From Hirsutella rhossiliensis (Eukaryota > Ascomycota > Sordariomycetes > Hypocreales > Ophiocordycipitaceae): 64,000 nt of DNA. The DNA is taken from positions 992,001 to 1,056,000 of the forward strand of contig NW_025408683.1 in the NCBI RefSeq assembly GCF_020360975.1, in the 5' to 3' direction. Position 1 is the first letter of the stretch, and every line of letters begins with the position of its first letter. The notes below the pieces were generated by a model, which had not been told where the DNA came from, searched no databases, and worked only from the letters and a program-made list of their open reading frames with translations. Of the stretch, positions 1 through 12,289 are shown in pieces. Both the position numbers and the translations under genes were made by a program.

Positions 1-3000
1 TAAAATAAATATAACTAGGTAGCCTACTTTAGATATTAACGTTTATATATATCCCTTTTATAGATTCTAGTTAAGGTAGTCGCGTAGCGTTTATAGTTAC
101 TTTTCGTTTAAGTTATAGATTTTATAGAACGTCGGTATTATTCTATCCTTAAGATAAATTTTATAGTCCTATTAGCTATATTTAGGTAACCCTATCTTAA
201 GTTCTTCCTTAAAGAGTTTATTATATTTTTAGTATTCTTAAGGGATATTCTTTATTTTATCTTATAGGCTTTATTCTTTCTTTTAAGAGCTAGTTTCTCT
301 TAACTTAAGCTCTTTATTAATTTATTTAAGGTCTCTCCTTAAAGTAGCAATAACTCTTTAGATCTTTATATTATATCCTTTATTCTATTTATATCGGATA
401 CTAGGTTATATAGCCGTATTAGTTAGTATATAGGTCTTATTAGTCGATTTTATTATATCCGCTAGTTTAGTTACTATTTTCGTTTATATTACTAAAGCCT
501 ATAATAATTTACTTAAACGCTTATCCCTTTTATCCTATTTAGTAGCTAAATTATTTTAAAATTTTACTTTCTCCTAAATCTACTAGTCTTAGAAACTTAC
601 GTCCTTATTTTAATATAGCTAGCTAGTTTTCTAGTTAATTAGTAGGTTACTCCCCTATAGCTATAGAAGCCCTAATATAAGGTCGTGTTCTTTAATATTT
701 ATAATATCGAAGTTAACTTGTTTATTATAGCCCTAGATATTAATATTAAGGTAATTAATCTCTATATTAATAATTCTATTATTATAGTTAAAGGCCTCTC
801 CTTTAATATTTATAAGTTTATATAGATCCTTCTTATATCTTTATATAAGTTAGTAACGATTAATAACTTTAGGTAAAACGTAATTCCTTATTATATTATA
901 GTCTAAAAGTATATATATATAATATCCCGCGATTTAAATATCTAATACTATTTAGTCGCTATAGCTTACTATTACTATATATAGGGTCCTTAGATCTTAT
1001 TATATTATACTAGTTTATAGCCCTTTTATAGATAGTATACCTTATTTTTTACTTAGTCCTTATTTATTTTATTTAGTTATTCTTCTTTAATTTATTATTA
1101 ATATTATTTCTTTATATTTTTATCGCGTAGTATTATATCGGGGCTTAAGAGACTAATTTCTTATAGCTAATCGAAGATTTCTTATTTCTTAACGCTATAT
1201 CGTTTATATTATACTACTTCGTAGTTAATTATATACTATGCTTTATAATTCTATTTATTTTCGTACTAAAGGTTAAGTTTTCGTTTAACGTCTTTTTATT
1301 TTTTATATAGTATTTCTATATCGATTTTTCCTTAGTCGAATATAGCTTATAGCCTTTATATATATTACTAATAATCTTTTAATATACCGTTATATTATTT
1401 ATACTATACTTATGCTTTTTTATATTTATAAACTCTATAGTTTAGGTATATATATTTATTATAATCTTCTTTATTATATTTAACTTATTATATAAGTCTA
1501 TAAAAGATTAAGGGTTCGGATACCTTAAAGTAAGTAGTATTATACTATTCTTTTATTTTAGCGTATTTATAGATTTTATATATCTCTAAAAGATATCTTA
1601 TTAATAAACCGTAATTATCGCGGTATTTAAGTAGCGTACTATAATTAGGTTCTAATAATATAACTTAGTTATTTAGGTAGCGTTAATTAATTTTCTAGTA
1701 GTTTAGATCTATACTTAGGTAGGGTTTTAAAAGTACTTATCCTTTGAACTTAACTAAGAAGGCGTTATATCGTGCTTTTATCTAAAAGTATATTATATAA
1801 TCTAAGTAGATATATAATATCTATAAAATATACTTATAGTACTTATAAGTAAGTAGTATTTATAGATCGTCTTTAAATTCTCCTTATAGTTACTATTCTT
1901 ATTATAAAGCTATAAAGGTATTAACTATAGTAATAGCTATAGTATAGTCTCCTCCGCGTAGTACTAATTAATATTAAATTAATATAGCTTATTAGTTTTC
2001 TATAAGAATTTAAGGTATTTATTAGGTTCTAATTAAGTATTTCTTTAAATTCTTTAAAGTATAGAGCGTATTCTTTAATCGTAGTATTTTCTCTTAGTAA
2101 TAAGGGTAGTAGTATAAGTTCGTTCTTATCTTCTATTTCTCTAGGTATTTCTTATTCTTTAAAGCTTATATCGTCGATACTTTATTATCCCGCTTTAGGT
2201 TATTATCTAAGTTTTATAAGTATAAGAGCTACGTTTATATCTTCTTTATTATATTATTTATAAGCTGCCTATTATTATTATCGATTTTTATTTTATATAT
2301 CTTTTTAGAATTACTTACCGTTCTTCTTAATCTAGTCTTAAGAGACTCTTTTAAGATAAGGGTATTCCGGTTCTATAAATTTAACTTATTTCTATATTTT
2401 AGGATCCCTTTATTATATTATTATAAGGGTTTTCCTTAATAGCTTTAAGAACTATCTAGTACCGTTCTTATCGCTTAGGTATACCGTATATTTATCGTCG
2501 TAGTATATAGTCTAACTAAGGAGTTTATACTTTAGTTCCTATCTATTAATAGCGTTTAAGTATTTCTTACCTTCTAGGGCTAGTACCTAGTAGGTTTTCT
2601 TTTCCTTATAAGGTTATCTATATTCTTTAAAGTAATATCTAAGTTTCCTATAGTTAAAACACTTTCCTTTACTTTTCTATATTATATCTAGGTCTATCTT
2701 ACCTAGGTTAGTTATATAGGCGTAGGTAATAGGAGTTTCGCGCTTCTTTTTATAGTTAGCGCGTTAGTTAAAGTTATTCTTATAAGAAGGGTTCTAGTTT
2801 CCTCTTCCTTATTTCTTTTCTTAGCGTTATATATACTATCTATCGTCGATTCGTACTACTATAGTAATATAGTCTAAGAGGTTATTAGGTTGATTTTCCT
2901 TATAAAGCTTATCCTTAACTTCTTCTTTAAGCCTATCGTAGAATTATAATATAAGAGGTTCGTTGTCTTAATTAAGTTTTAAGGTAACTTAATAGAACTT

Positions 3001-3568
3001 TATAGTATAATCTAATACTAAGATCCTTTATTAAAGTTCTCGAAGTTTCTATTTAGCTTCTCGTTCCTTATTAGTTATTCTAAATACCTTTATAATAGCT
3101 TCTTCGAATCCTTAGAAACTAATAAAGACTTTATCTATCTCGTTATCTTATTACGCTAGTTAGTTATCGAGAAAATCCCTTATAATAGGTCTAAACTAAG
3201 TAAGTACTATTCTAGATAAATAATTTCCGATATAAAGTACCTTTTTAACTAGGTCTAAGAGTTTAGTAGGGTAAAACCGGTAGTAGGCCTTAAGTTAGGT
3301 AAGAAAGTCTCGAAGCGTACTATAAGTACCGTCGAATAGTCCTAGCTATTTTAGTTTAACTACTTCTCTAAGGTCCTTAACTTATCTATTACCTCCTTTA
3401 TTTCTAAGTAACTATACCTTATATTAAAGGGTAATAATCTTACGTATTATATCCTAAGGCGATATAGTAGCTTTATAGTTAGTTAATCTAGCTTACTATA
3501 TAAGTATATTAATAGTTACGATATTACTTAGAGTAACGCGGTATTATACTAAATAAGAGCTTTTAATA
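1..3568 (-). mobile_element. Ty3/Gypsy family A, internal region (partial, RIP-degraded)
   Basis: Internal part of an LTR retrotransposon reading leftward from its 5' LTR at 3569-4039; it runs off the start of the window. On the minus strand a retroviral-type zinc knuckle is readable at 2661-2620 (Cys-Phe-Asn-[Cys]-x4-[His]-x4-[Cys], where the bracketed residues are now Tyr through TGY-to-TAY and CAY-to-TAY changes). This marks the C-terminal end of Gag, so gag lies at about 3500-2600 and protease and reverse transcriptase should follow toward position 1. I did not resolve the RT active site. Stops are dense and of RIP type (TAA, TAG), so nothing is translatable. Assignment to Ty3/Gypsy rather than Copia rests on LTR type and the CCHC Gag and is inference. 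Confidence 0.65.
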
Positions 3569-4039
3569 TATAACGACCTACGTTATTCTTAAGGGATAAA
3601 CCTATTAAGGGGTTTATATTAGTAGATATAATAGGGCGTAGTCTAAGCAATAATAAGTATATTATATTAGTAATAAGTCGGAGGTCGTAAACTATAGACT
3701 ATAACTAAGTAATTAAGTAATCGGAATTAAAGATAAGATTATAATAGAGATCGTAATAATTATAATATATTAAAAGCTATCGAGCTATCTATCTAAAGGA
3801 GTAAAAGTAAGTAGCTATATATACCTATAGAGACTATCCTTAGATTATAGGCCTAGCTATAATCCCTAATATTAGATCGTATAAAGCGTAATAATCTTAT
3901 TAATCCTAGATCGCTTAGATCTCTACGATCTCCTTAATCCTATATCTATTAGATAGTCGTGCCGACTATTTATCTATTAGACCGTGTTATATACTTAAAG
4001 CGGTCGACCGTTAGCGGCCTAGTAGCTATAGTCGTAATA
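3569..4039 (-). repeat. 5' LTR of Gypsy A (minus strand, RIP-mutated)
   Basis: 471-bp LTR. Its reverse complement aligns with the intact LTR at 22021-22489, with C-to-T and G-to-A differences; the last ~220 bp match best. The ends read TATAACGACC at 3569 and GTCGTAATA at 4039, the RIP forms of TGTGACGACC and GTCGTAACA. It interrupts Gypsy B at 4040. Confidence 0.8.
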
Positions 4040-6924
4040 GTACCTAGCCGCTATAGTTTACTTCGACTAATATAGACTAGTTAAAGTCCTACTAAAGTAG
4101 TACTAAGGCTTATAAGAATAGGTTTTTAAGCGTATAGAACGCACCTTCCTATATAGGCCCTTAACGAAAGGCTGTCTATTTCCTAGTAATCTTATTTAAG
4201 GGTATTATAATATAAGAGAAGCCCTTAATAAATATCTTATAGTAGTTTACGAACTTAAGGAAGCTTTATATACTTATTTATATAGTTAGGGCCGCTTAGT
4301 CCTAGATCGCTTAGATCTTTATAGGATCCGCTTATATACCTATACTTATATAGATAATAAAGCTTAAATACTTAACCCTCTTAACCCTAAATTTATACTT
4401 ATCTAGGTTAAGGTAGAGCTTATAAAGTTAGAGGCGCTTTAAGACCCTCTATACTTTCTATATATAGTCCTTATAAGAGCCGCTTATATAGAAAAGGATA
4501 TTATCTATATATATAAAGGCGAACTTATTAAGGAAGTCTTAAAGTATATTATTAATATAATACTAGAAAGTAGTAAGCGCTTTTAAGAGGCTAAAGGGCG
4601 TTATAAGCTACTTAAATAAGCTATAGCGTATATAGAACGCTGTCTTTTACTTATTACCCTCTAAGGTCTATACCTTATAGAACGCTTATTTTATATCTAG
4701 CTTTATAAACTACTTTACCTTTAAAAGGTTATAGAGTATATCTAAGATTAAAGGTAAGGGGTAGCGGTCTAGCCTTATAATTACGTTTAAAGCCCTATAG
4801 TTATAATAGAACTATATCCCGCCTTTTAGTTTATATATAAATAAGACTAGCGCTCTTACTTTAAAGCTACTTACTTAAATAAAACCCTTATTTAAGAGGT
4901 CCCTTAGTATCTTCTTTAGTATTAATAGCTCCGCGTATAATATACTATATAGCGGTCTAAATAGTATAGGTAGTTCCTACCCCTTCTTATTAGTATAAAG
5001 TATGATCTTATAGTCTACCCCTAGCTTATATAGGTTAAGCTTATTTACTTCCTAGGACTTAAATAGTAGTAAGAGGTTATAAAAGCGCTTTAGTATTTAC
5101 TACTATAGCTTAGAGGGCGACGTTAGCTTCTTTATATAAAGGGCCTTATCGATATTTACTAAGCTAACTATATAGACCGCTATATTAGCCGCTACCTAGC
5201 CTTGCCCTTACTCTACTTATTATATAGTTCTTATAAAGATAAAAGTAAGGACTTTTTATACTAAGTATAAAGCTTATACGCTTAGTCCTATACTTATAGA
5301 ACTATCGTTATAGCGGACCTACTATTATATAAGCCTAAACTATAGCTTCCTTTAATATAAAACTAAGTATAACTTTATATATAATAACTAGGGTTTCTTA
5401 AGTATTAAGGGAAACTCTAGTTAAGGGATTATATAAGTTATAATAAGCTTATAGTAACCGTCGACCTTTATAGCTAGCTATATAATGCCCTTAATTACTA
5501 TACCCTTTATTGCGCTTAAGGCGCTTTTTACTCGCCTTAAAGTAATCTTTTCTATTAATACTTATATCTCTTACGTAAGCGCCTCGTTAACTATAGCATA
5601 GTACTAGCAGCCCTTATCTATAAGAGCGGTAATAAGTAAGGAGTTATTAATTATAACCTATATTAAAGTAAGCTCCTTTTTTATATAGGCGGATAATTCC
5701 TCTTTCTCCTTTACTAGTACTAGTAATTAAGGCTTTAGAGCCCGTCTTTATTCTAGAGCTACTCTTTTTCTTTTAAGCCTAGGGGGGCGGAGTCCTCCTT
5801 ATCGTCTAAGGCGAGGAGCGGTTCTATCTTTACTACTTAAACCGCTATAAGCCGCTTAGTTAAAAGGAAGGAGCATTTTAATATAAAGTATATAGATACT
5901 TTATAACGTAGGTAGCAGCCGTTAGCCTTCCTCTTTTTAATTTCCTTACTTATTACTTACTTCGCTTACTACTTAGAGTATAGGGTAGTATAAGGGGTAG
6001 TCGATAGCGTCTTCTTACTACGTCTAGCCCGGTCTATATAGGTAGCCGATATTAAGGTATCCCTATTTATATCGATAGCTAGTTATTTATCTTATAAAGG
6101 GGCGGTAATCCTATTACCGCTATATAGCGTACGCTTATAAAGCTTTTAGAAACGCGGCGTTTACTTATAGCCCTAAGCTACCTTTATTAACCGGCTTATA
6201 TACTCGCTATAGTAAGTAGGTATAATTATATAAATAAGTAGCTCTTATAGGGCCGGCGTAATCGAATTCTATAGCTATATAAGCTTTACGCTATCTTCCT
6301 ATACTATAGTCCCTACTACGTATAAGAGCGTCTCTTTAAAATCGGGAAGGAATTCGCTAAAGGTTTATCCGTCTCTTTACTTAAAGGTCTATAGCTTATC
6401 TTACGCCTTATCCTACTCCTATACGTTGCTAAATATATATATAAGGTATTAGAAGAAGTCTTATAGGTCGCGTCTACCCTTAGGGCCGCCCTTATCTTAG
6501 AATCTAGAGATCTACTATATTTAGGGCTCTAGTAGCGTATAAAGGAGCGACTACTACGCTATATTACGATAGCTATTTAGGCCCTATTTTTTATTAGTTA
6601 TAAACTTTATCTATAGCTAGCTAAAAAAGAAGTAAAAAGACTTTAGCTTACTATCTTAAGTTAGCTAAGGGAGCGGCTTCTATATTAGTAGTATTGCCGC
6701 TATAACTAGCGTTATAGAGGTCGTAGGGGTTAAAGCTAGTCTTATAGACGGCTCCCTTATTATAGCGAGACCCTTATCTTTCTCGCTAGCTATTACGCTT
6801 TTAATCGCTTTTAGGATAGCTACGATACTTCCTATCTATCTAAGGAGGGGCGGAGTACTTCCTTAAGGAGGAGGCGCCCTCTATAAAGAGATATCTATTA
6901 AATCTATTAGTTAATAGCTTATAC
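4040..6924 (-). mobile_element. Ty3/Gypsy family B copy 1, gag and part of pol (RIP-degraded, truncated)
   Basis: Minus-strand relic reading leftward from its 5' LTR (6925-7110). It aligns with the plus-strand Gypsy B pieces at 28950-30374 (gag) and 36650-38925 (pol). The RT active-site box reads Tyr-Ile-Asp-Asn at 4511-4500, the RIP form of YIDD, in the same context as the copy at 37576-37587. Gag occupies roughly 6880-5500. The distal half of pol is missing because Gypsy A is inserted at 4039/4040. All frames carry many TAA and TAG. Confidence 0.75.
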
Positions 6925-7110
6925 TATTACGGAGTAAGCAAAGGTATATATATAGGTACTATTTATAGGATAATATTAATAAGCTATATAAAGCTCTCTT
7001 ATATATAGCTAGCTTATATATATACGTATAGGATCCGGCCCTCTATATATAACTATATAGCTTAGGCTATAGCCTAAGCCTATAACCTATAATAGTTAAA
7101 GACTCTTATA
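6925..7110 (-). repeat. 5' LTR of Gypsy B copy 1
   Basis: 186-bp LTR bounded by TATTACGGAG and GACTCTTATA, the RIP forms of a TGTTA...TACA-type terminus. The same LTR occurs at 18642-18827 (-), 28766-28949, 47391-47576 and 50009-50192 (+). Its outer edge abuts Copia pol at 7111, so Gypsy B inserted into a Copia copy here. Confidence 0.8.
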
Positions 7111-9459
7111 AAGGATAACGCTAACTTTAAAAAAGAAAAAGAAAAGGAAGCTATTAGATTAAATAATCTAGATAAAGAAGGAGACTATAGGAAAGTAGTA
7201 AAGCTAGAATACGCTTACCTCCCTATACCTCCTTTTATAAAATAAAAAGAAGATCTAAAAGCAGCTTTTTTAGTTAGCCTTCCTATCTTAACCCTTAAGG
7301 GGGTAGGAAAGGCACCTCTTTTAAAGGATTACCTAGCTGCCTTTTTATCCCTACTTTAAGAAGTAAAGGAAGGTATAGGGCTCGATATAGTTACTAAAAA
7401 AGACTAACCTTTTCCTTATTTTAATTATTTTTCTAACTTCTACCTAACGCTAATAAAAGATAGTTTATATAGAGCGTTTATAGTAAGCTAGCTTTTTAAG
7501 CTAATATAAGTAAGGAAGGTATATAAAAGAGACCTCCCGGACCTATTAGTAAACTAAACGTAGCTAGAAAGATATACTTTTTAAAGACTAGTTTTCCTAG
7601 GCCTAAAAAGACTACTTAGCCTTATATAAAGAGATAGGGTCTTTTAAAGAGGTCCTTAAAGAAAAGGTAAGAGGAAAATAAGTCCTTAGCTATAAGTAGG
7701 TCTTTATCTATAAGACTAATAAATATAGCTTCCTTTAAAAGTATAAAGCCTAGCTAGTTATTTATAGGAACTAATAGGAAAAAGGGGATCTTCTTATTAA
7801 GGTAACTACCTTAGTAGGGATGTCTTTTCGGACCCTTATAGCTATAGTAGTAAAATTCGACCTCGAGCTTAATTAGATAGATATAGTTAATGCCTTCGTT
7901 AACTACCCTTTTAAGGAAGAAGAAGTTATCTATATATACTTTCTACTAAGCTTTTAATAGCTAGGAAATATTCTATAGCTTAGTAAAGCTTTATACGGAC
8001 TATAAAAATTACCCCTTCTTTAGTAATAGTATTTAACTAGTTCCCTTAAAGCCCTAAGCTTTAAGAAAGTCCCTTAAGAACTATATATAATATAGAAGGG
8101 TAAAATTATAGTCTTCTTTTACGTCGATAATATTATCTAGGCCTACCTAAAAGAGGAAGAAGCTACTATTAAGAAGGCTATATAAAGCCTATAATAAAAG
8201 TATAAGATAACTAAGCTAAGGGAGCTAAAGTAGTTCCTAGGGATATAAATCCTTTAAAATAAGTCTTAACGGACTATCTGGCTTACCTAAGACGCCTATA
8301 TCGATAAGGTTACTTATAAATTCCTCTTTAATTCCCTTAATAAGAAGCTTCCCTCTACGCTTATATTAAATAAAGAGCTTTTACTTAATCTATCCTTTTA
8401 AGCTAAGGAGTAAGAAAAACACTAATATTAATAGAAGGTAGGCTCCTTACTTTTTTTAGCTATTTCTACTAGACCGGATATCTCTTTTACGGTCTCTTAG
8501 CTAACTAAGTATAACTAGAATCCTAGCCCTAAGCATTAAGAAGTAGTAGATAGAGCTATCCTTTATCTTTATTTAACGAGATTATATAGTTTATACTTAA
8601 GAGGGTAAGAAAGGAAGAGATTAGCTACCGAAATCTTCTTTTATTTAAGTAATTCGTCCTTTATAGATAATTCCTTAGATAGAAAGAGCTTATAAGGGTA
8701 TATTATATCCCTTTTTAAAGGAACTATTACTTAGAGAGCTTTAAAGTAAGCTACTATTATAACTTTAAGTATAGAGGTAAAGCTACTAGCTATTTTAAAA
8801 GCGTTAAAAAAAGCGATTTTCCTTAGCTAGCTATTAATATTATTACGACTATAAATTCCGTCCCTATTAGCTATAAAATATAATAATATATAGACTATAT
8901 AAATTCCTATAAAGAAAAATAGTGAGCTATTAACCTAGCTATAGTATATCGATATCTACTAGTATTAGTTACGCTAAGAGGTTTAAAGGGGACTTATTTA
9001 TATCTATTAAGTTTTAATAGTATTAATAAAAGCTAATAGTCTTATAAAGCCCTTACTAAAGTAAAAGCTAGCTATCTTTTTATAGTAAATTAAGCTAAAA
9101 GACGTTCGAAAAAAGCTATCTTTAAAGGCCTGCCTTAAGGGTCTATAAAAGGAGTTAATAGCTTATATAAGAAGGTAATATCTATAGCTAAAGAAGAAGG
9201 AAGAGGTTTTCCCTTTAAAGGGCCCCCTATTTAATTAGGTTTTTACCTTTTAAGAAGGCCCCCTTTCTTATAGGACTTTCCCCTCTTTAAGCCCTTATTC
9301 CTTAAGTAGGTCTAAAAGAGCCTAGGGACTTAAAAGGGCCCTTACTTTCCTTAAGTAAATAGAGAAGTATAGAGCTAAGAACCTCCTCTATACGCTTACT
9401 ATCCTAAAGCTATATTAGCTATGCCCTTACTATAAGGGCAAGCTATAGCTAAGGGGGTA
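7111..9459 (+). mobile_element. Ty1/Copia copy 0, 3' half of pol (RIP-degraded)
   Basis: Colinear with 15180-17538 of the full-length Copia, starting mid-pol where Gypsy B cut in. The RT box reads Tyr-Val-Asp-Asn at 8120-8131 (YVDD in the better copy). RNase H follows at about 8690-9100 and a polypurine tract (AAGGGGGTA) precedes the LTR at 9460. Compared with the copy at 11673-18014 it has lost CpG as well as CpA: many CG sites there are TA here. It is therefore more heavily mutated, and nothing is translatable. Confidence 0.8.
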
Positions 9460-9818
9460 TATCGCGAAGTATAGCTTAATTTTATAGTTTTTAAAGATAT
9501 CCTTTAGTAAGAGGAACTAAGGAAGCTAAAAACACTTAGTATAAAAGAAGGAAGAAGGAGATAAACAGAAGTATAGAAAGGAGGGTAAGGGTATAAAGGG
9601 AAGTATAAGTAGCGATAGCTTCTTATAAAGGTAGCGAGAGATAAAATAGATATACTAGTAGTAGCTAAAGAAAGAAAGGAAAAACTAGTAAAAGGCTTAG
9701 TAGTTAAAAGGATATTAATAGCTTCTTTAAGTAGGATCTTCTTTATTAATTAAGATACTAGATAGGAATAAAAAAGGGCGTAAAATAAAAGAAAGAAGGA
9801 TAATTAAGGCAATATAAT
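9460..9818 (+). repeat. Copia LTR, 3'-truncated
   Basis: First ~359 bp of the Copia LTR (starts TATCGCGAAG). It is broken at 9818, where a second LTR of the same family begins, about 100 bp short of full length. This looks like an insertion of one Copia copy into the 3' LTR of another; the missing tail was not found downstream. Confidence 0.75.
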
Positions 9819-10263
9819 TATCGCGAAGTATAGCTTAATTTCGTAGTTCTTGGAGATATCCGTTAGTATAAGGGACTAAGAAAGCTAAAAATACCTAGTA
9901 TAAAAGAAGGAAGAAGGAGCTAAAAAGAGGTATATAAAGGGAAATATAAGTAGTAAGAGATAAGACGGATATACTAGTAATAGGTAAAAAGGAAGGGAAA
10001 AACTAGTAAAAAGCTTAGTAGTTAAAAGGATATTAATAGCTTCTTTAAGTAGGATCTTCTTTATTAATTAAAGTACTAAATAGGTATAAAAAGGGCGTTA
10101 GATAAAGGAAAGAAGGATAATTAAGGCATTATAATAATTACTTCCTTACTTTAACTACTACCCTTATAAGAATTAAATAGCTTAGCCCTACTTATCTGTC
10201 CCCTTACTTTTAATTTTACCTTTATATATTTTATATATACTTCTTATATCTCTTTATATAAGA
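9819..10263 (+). repeat. Copia LTR (5' LTR of copy 1)
   Basis: 445-bp LTR starting TATCGCGAAG and ending TATAAGA, followed directly by the Copia leader GTTATAGGCCTAGGAGG. It is therefore the 5' LTR of the gag fragment to its right. Confidence 0.8.
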
Positions 10264-11672
10264 GTTATAGGCCTAGGAGGAATAGTATTCCTATACCTTC
10301 TAGCTACTATAAAAGGTACCTTTCTTATATCCCTTATAGCTTCCTTTTACCCCTCTTATTAAAAAAGGCGATTTTTACCTAACTTTTCTACCCTTCCCTA
10401 TAATAATAATAAAAACCGACTCCTTTACTATCCTTATAGTATATAAGACGATTTTAGTAGAGCCCTAAGGTTAAGATAAGTAGGTAAAGAAGCTATAGGC
10501 TTATATAGATAGAACTATCTATAATTTAGTCTTCTTTAATAAGTAGGACCCTTTTAAGCCCCCTCTTTATCCTAGGGTAACGGACTTTATAGAGGGAGCT
10601 ACCTTCTTCTCCGAGCTAACCTCTATATAGTAAAGAGCTTTTTCTACTACCTTAAGCGACTATAAGAGTTACCGAAAGGAATACCTTTATAAAATAAAGC
10701 TATTAACTACTACTTATATAGTAATAATAGAATCCGTTAGTACTATAAAGCTAATCTCTCTTTAAGAGGAAGAGACTCCTAAGTAGTAGCTTTTAAAGCT
10801 TAAGACCTTAATAGCTCCCTTAAGGGGCTATATAACTAACCGTATTAAGAAGACCTATACGGCCTACCTAGGAGCCTTTTCTACTAGGAACCTACTAGCT
10901 TCTTCGTAGCTAGCTAAGTAAGAAGAAATCCTTAAAGAAGCTAACTAATACTTCCTTATAAAAGCTCTTTCTAGCTAATAGTTATAGGATATATCTCTAC
11001 TAACAAAGCCTATTAGTAATAGTTACTTAATTATTTTTCGAGAGGCTAGCTAGGAACTAAATAAAGAGGCTGCTAGAGTATAATAGTAAGTAGTCTTATT
11101 CTTTTATAGCTAGCAGTCGACCTAGACGGTTTAACTTATAGCCCCTATTACTTTATCTCCCGCTGCTACTACTACTACTATTGCTCCTTTAGCTCCTCCT
11201 CCCTTAAGGGCCTTAACGCCGTCGTTAACTATAGCTGCTGCCTTAGCCCCGGCTATATATCTTATTCTAGGTCCGGCCCCGGTCCCGTTAGTTAGACCGG
11301 CCCGACTAGTCCCCTAATAGACTTTTTAGTCTATTAGTCGAAAAATTAAGAAACTACTTAAAATCGAACCTCTTTATTAAAATTAATAATAAGGGGTAAA
11401 AAGGGGGGGTTTTTAAGTAAACCTTTTAAAAAGGGATAAGGATTCCTTAAAGAGATAACGTATAAGGAGGAATCGACCTACCTACTAAGTATATAAAAAG
11501 CCCTATTAGCTAGAAGACTACTAGTAAGTCTTTAAGGAAAACCGACTTAAAGGAATTAACCTTTTAAAGAGAATATAAGAAATAGTATAATAGTCTCTTA
11601 AGGAGGACCCCTTGTTATAAAAGAAGATAAACGAGATTTAGGTTACTAAGAAATAGTAACTAACGCTACTAC
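10264..11672 (+). mobile_element. Copia copy 1, leader and gag fragment
   Basis: Leader plus gag relic colinear with 12158-13570 of the full-length copy, cut at 11672 by insertion of that copy. It contains the Pro/Ala-rich, GC-rich linker at about 11160-11310 and a run of seven G at 11404-11410. Many CAR-to-TAR stops. The rest of copy 1 is not found beyond 18014, so a later rearrangement is likely. Confidence 0.75.
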
Positions 11673-12157
11673 TATTATAAAGCGTAGCCTAATTTCGTAG
11701 TTCTTAGAGATATCCCTTAGTAAGAGGGACTAAGGAAGCTAAAAACACCCGGTATAGAAGAAGGAAGAAGGAGCTAAAAAGAGGTATAGAAAGGAGGGTA
11801 GGGGCATAAGGGGAAGTAGAAGTAGCGATAGCTTCCTATAAAGGTAGCGAGAGATAAGACGGATATACTGGTAACGGCTAGAAAGAAAGGGAAAAACCGG
11901 TAAAAAGCTTAGTAGTTAAAAGAATATTAGTAGCTTCTTTAAGTAGGATCTTCTTTATTAATTAAGATACTAGATAGGTATAAAGAGGGGCGTTAAATAG
12001 AGGAAAGAAGGATAATTAAGACAATATAATAATTACTCCCCTACCTTTATTACTACCCCTATAAAAATTAAATCTCTCTACCCTACCTATCCGACCCCTT
12101 ACTTTTAATTTTACCTTTATATATTTTTATATACTTCTTATATCTCTCTTTACGAGA
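11673..12157 (+). repeat. Copia 5' LTR
   Basis: 485 bp. Starts TATTATAAAGCG (TATCGCGAAGCG in sister LTRs) and ends TACGAGA. A TATATATTTTTATATA stretch near the 3' end and purine-rich U3 are shared by all copies. Confidence 0.8.
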
Positions 12158-12174
12158 GTTATAATCCTAGGAGG
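12158..12174 (+). other. Copia primer-binding site / leader start
   Basis: The sequence directly after the LTR, G-TTATAAGCC-TAGGAGG in consensus (TTATAATCC in this copy), is the same in all Copia copies and in the TRIM at 22961. Read with the RIP-type A back to G it is TTATGAGCC, complementary to a GGCTCATAA anticodon-loop sequence as in methionine tRNAs. Drosophila copia primes from an internal fragment of initiator tRNA-Met, so a half-tRNA primer is a reasonable inference. A following hairpin (AGGAATAGAATTCCT) is conserved. Confidence 0.5.
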
Positions 12175-12289
12175 AATAGAATTCCTATACCTTCTAGCTA
12201 CTATAAAAAGCACCTTTCTTATATCCCTCGTAGCTTTCTTTTACCCCTTTTACTAGAAAAGCTAATTTTAACCGACTTTTCTACCCCCC

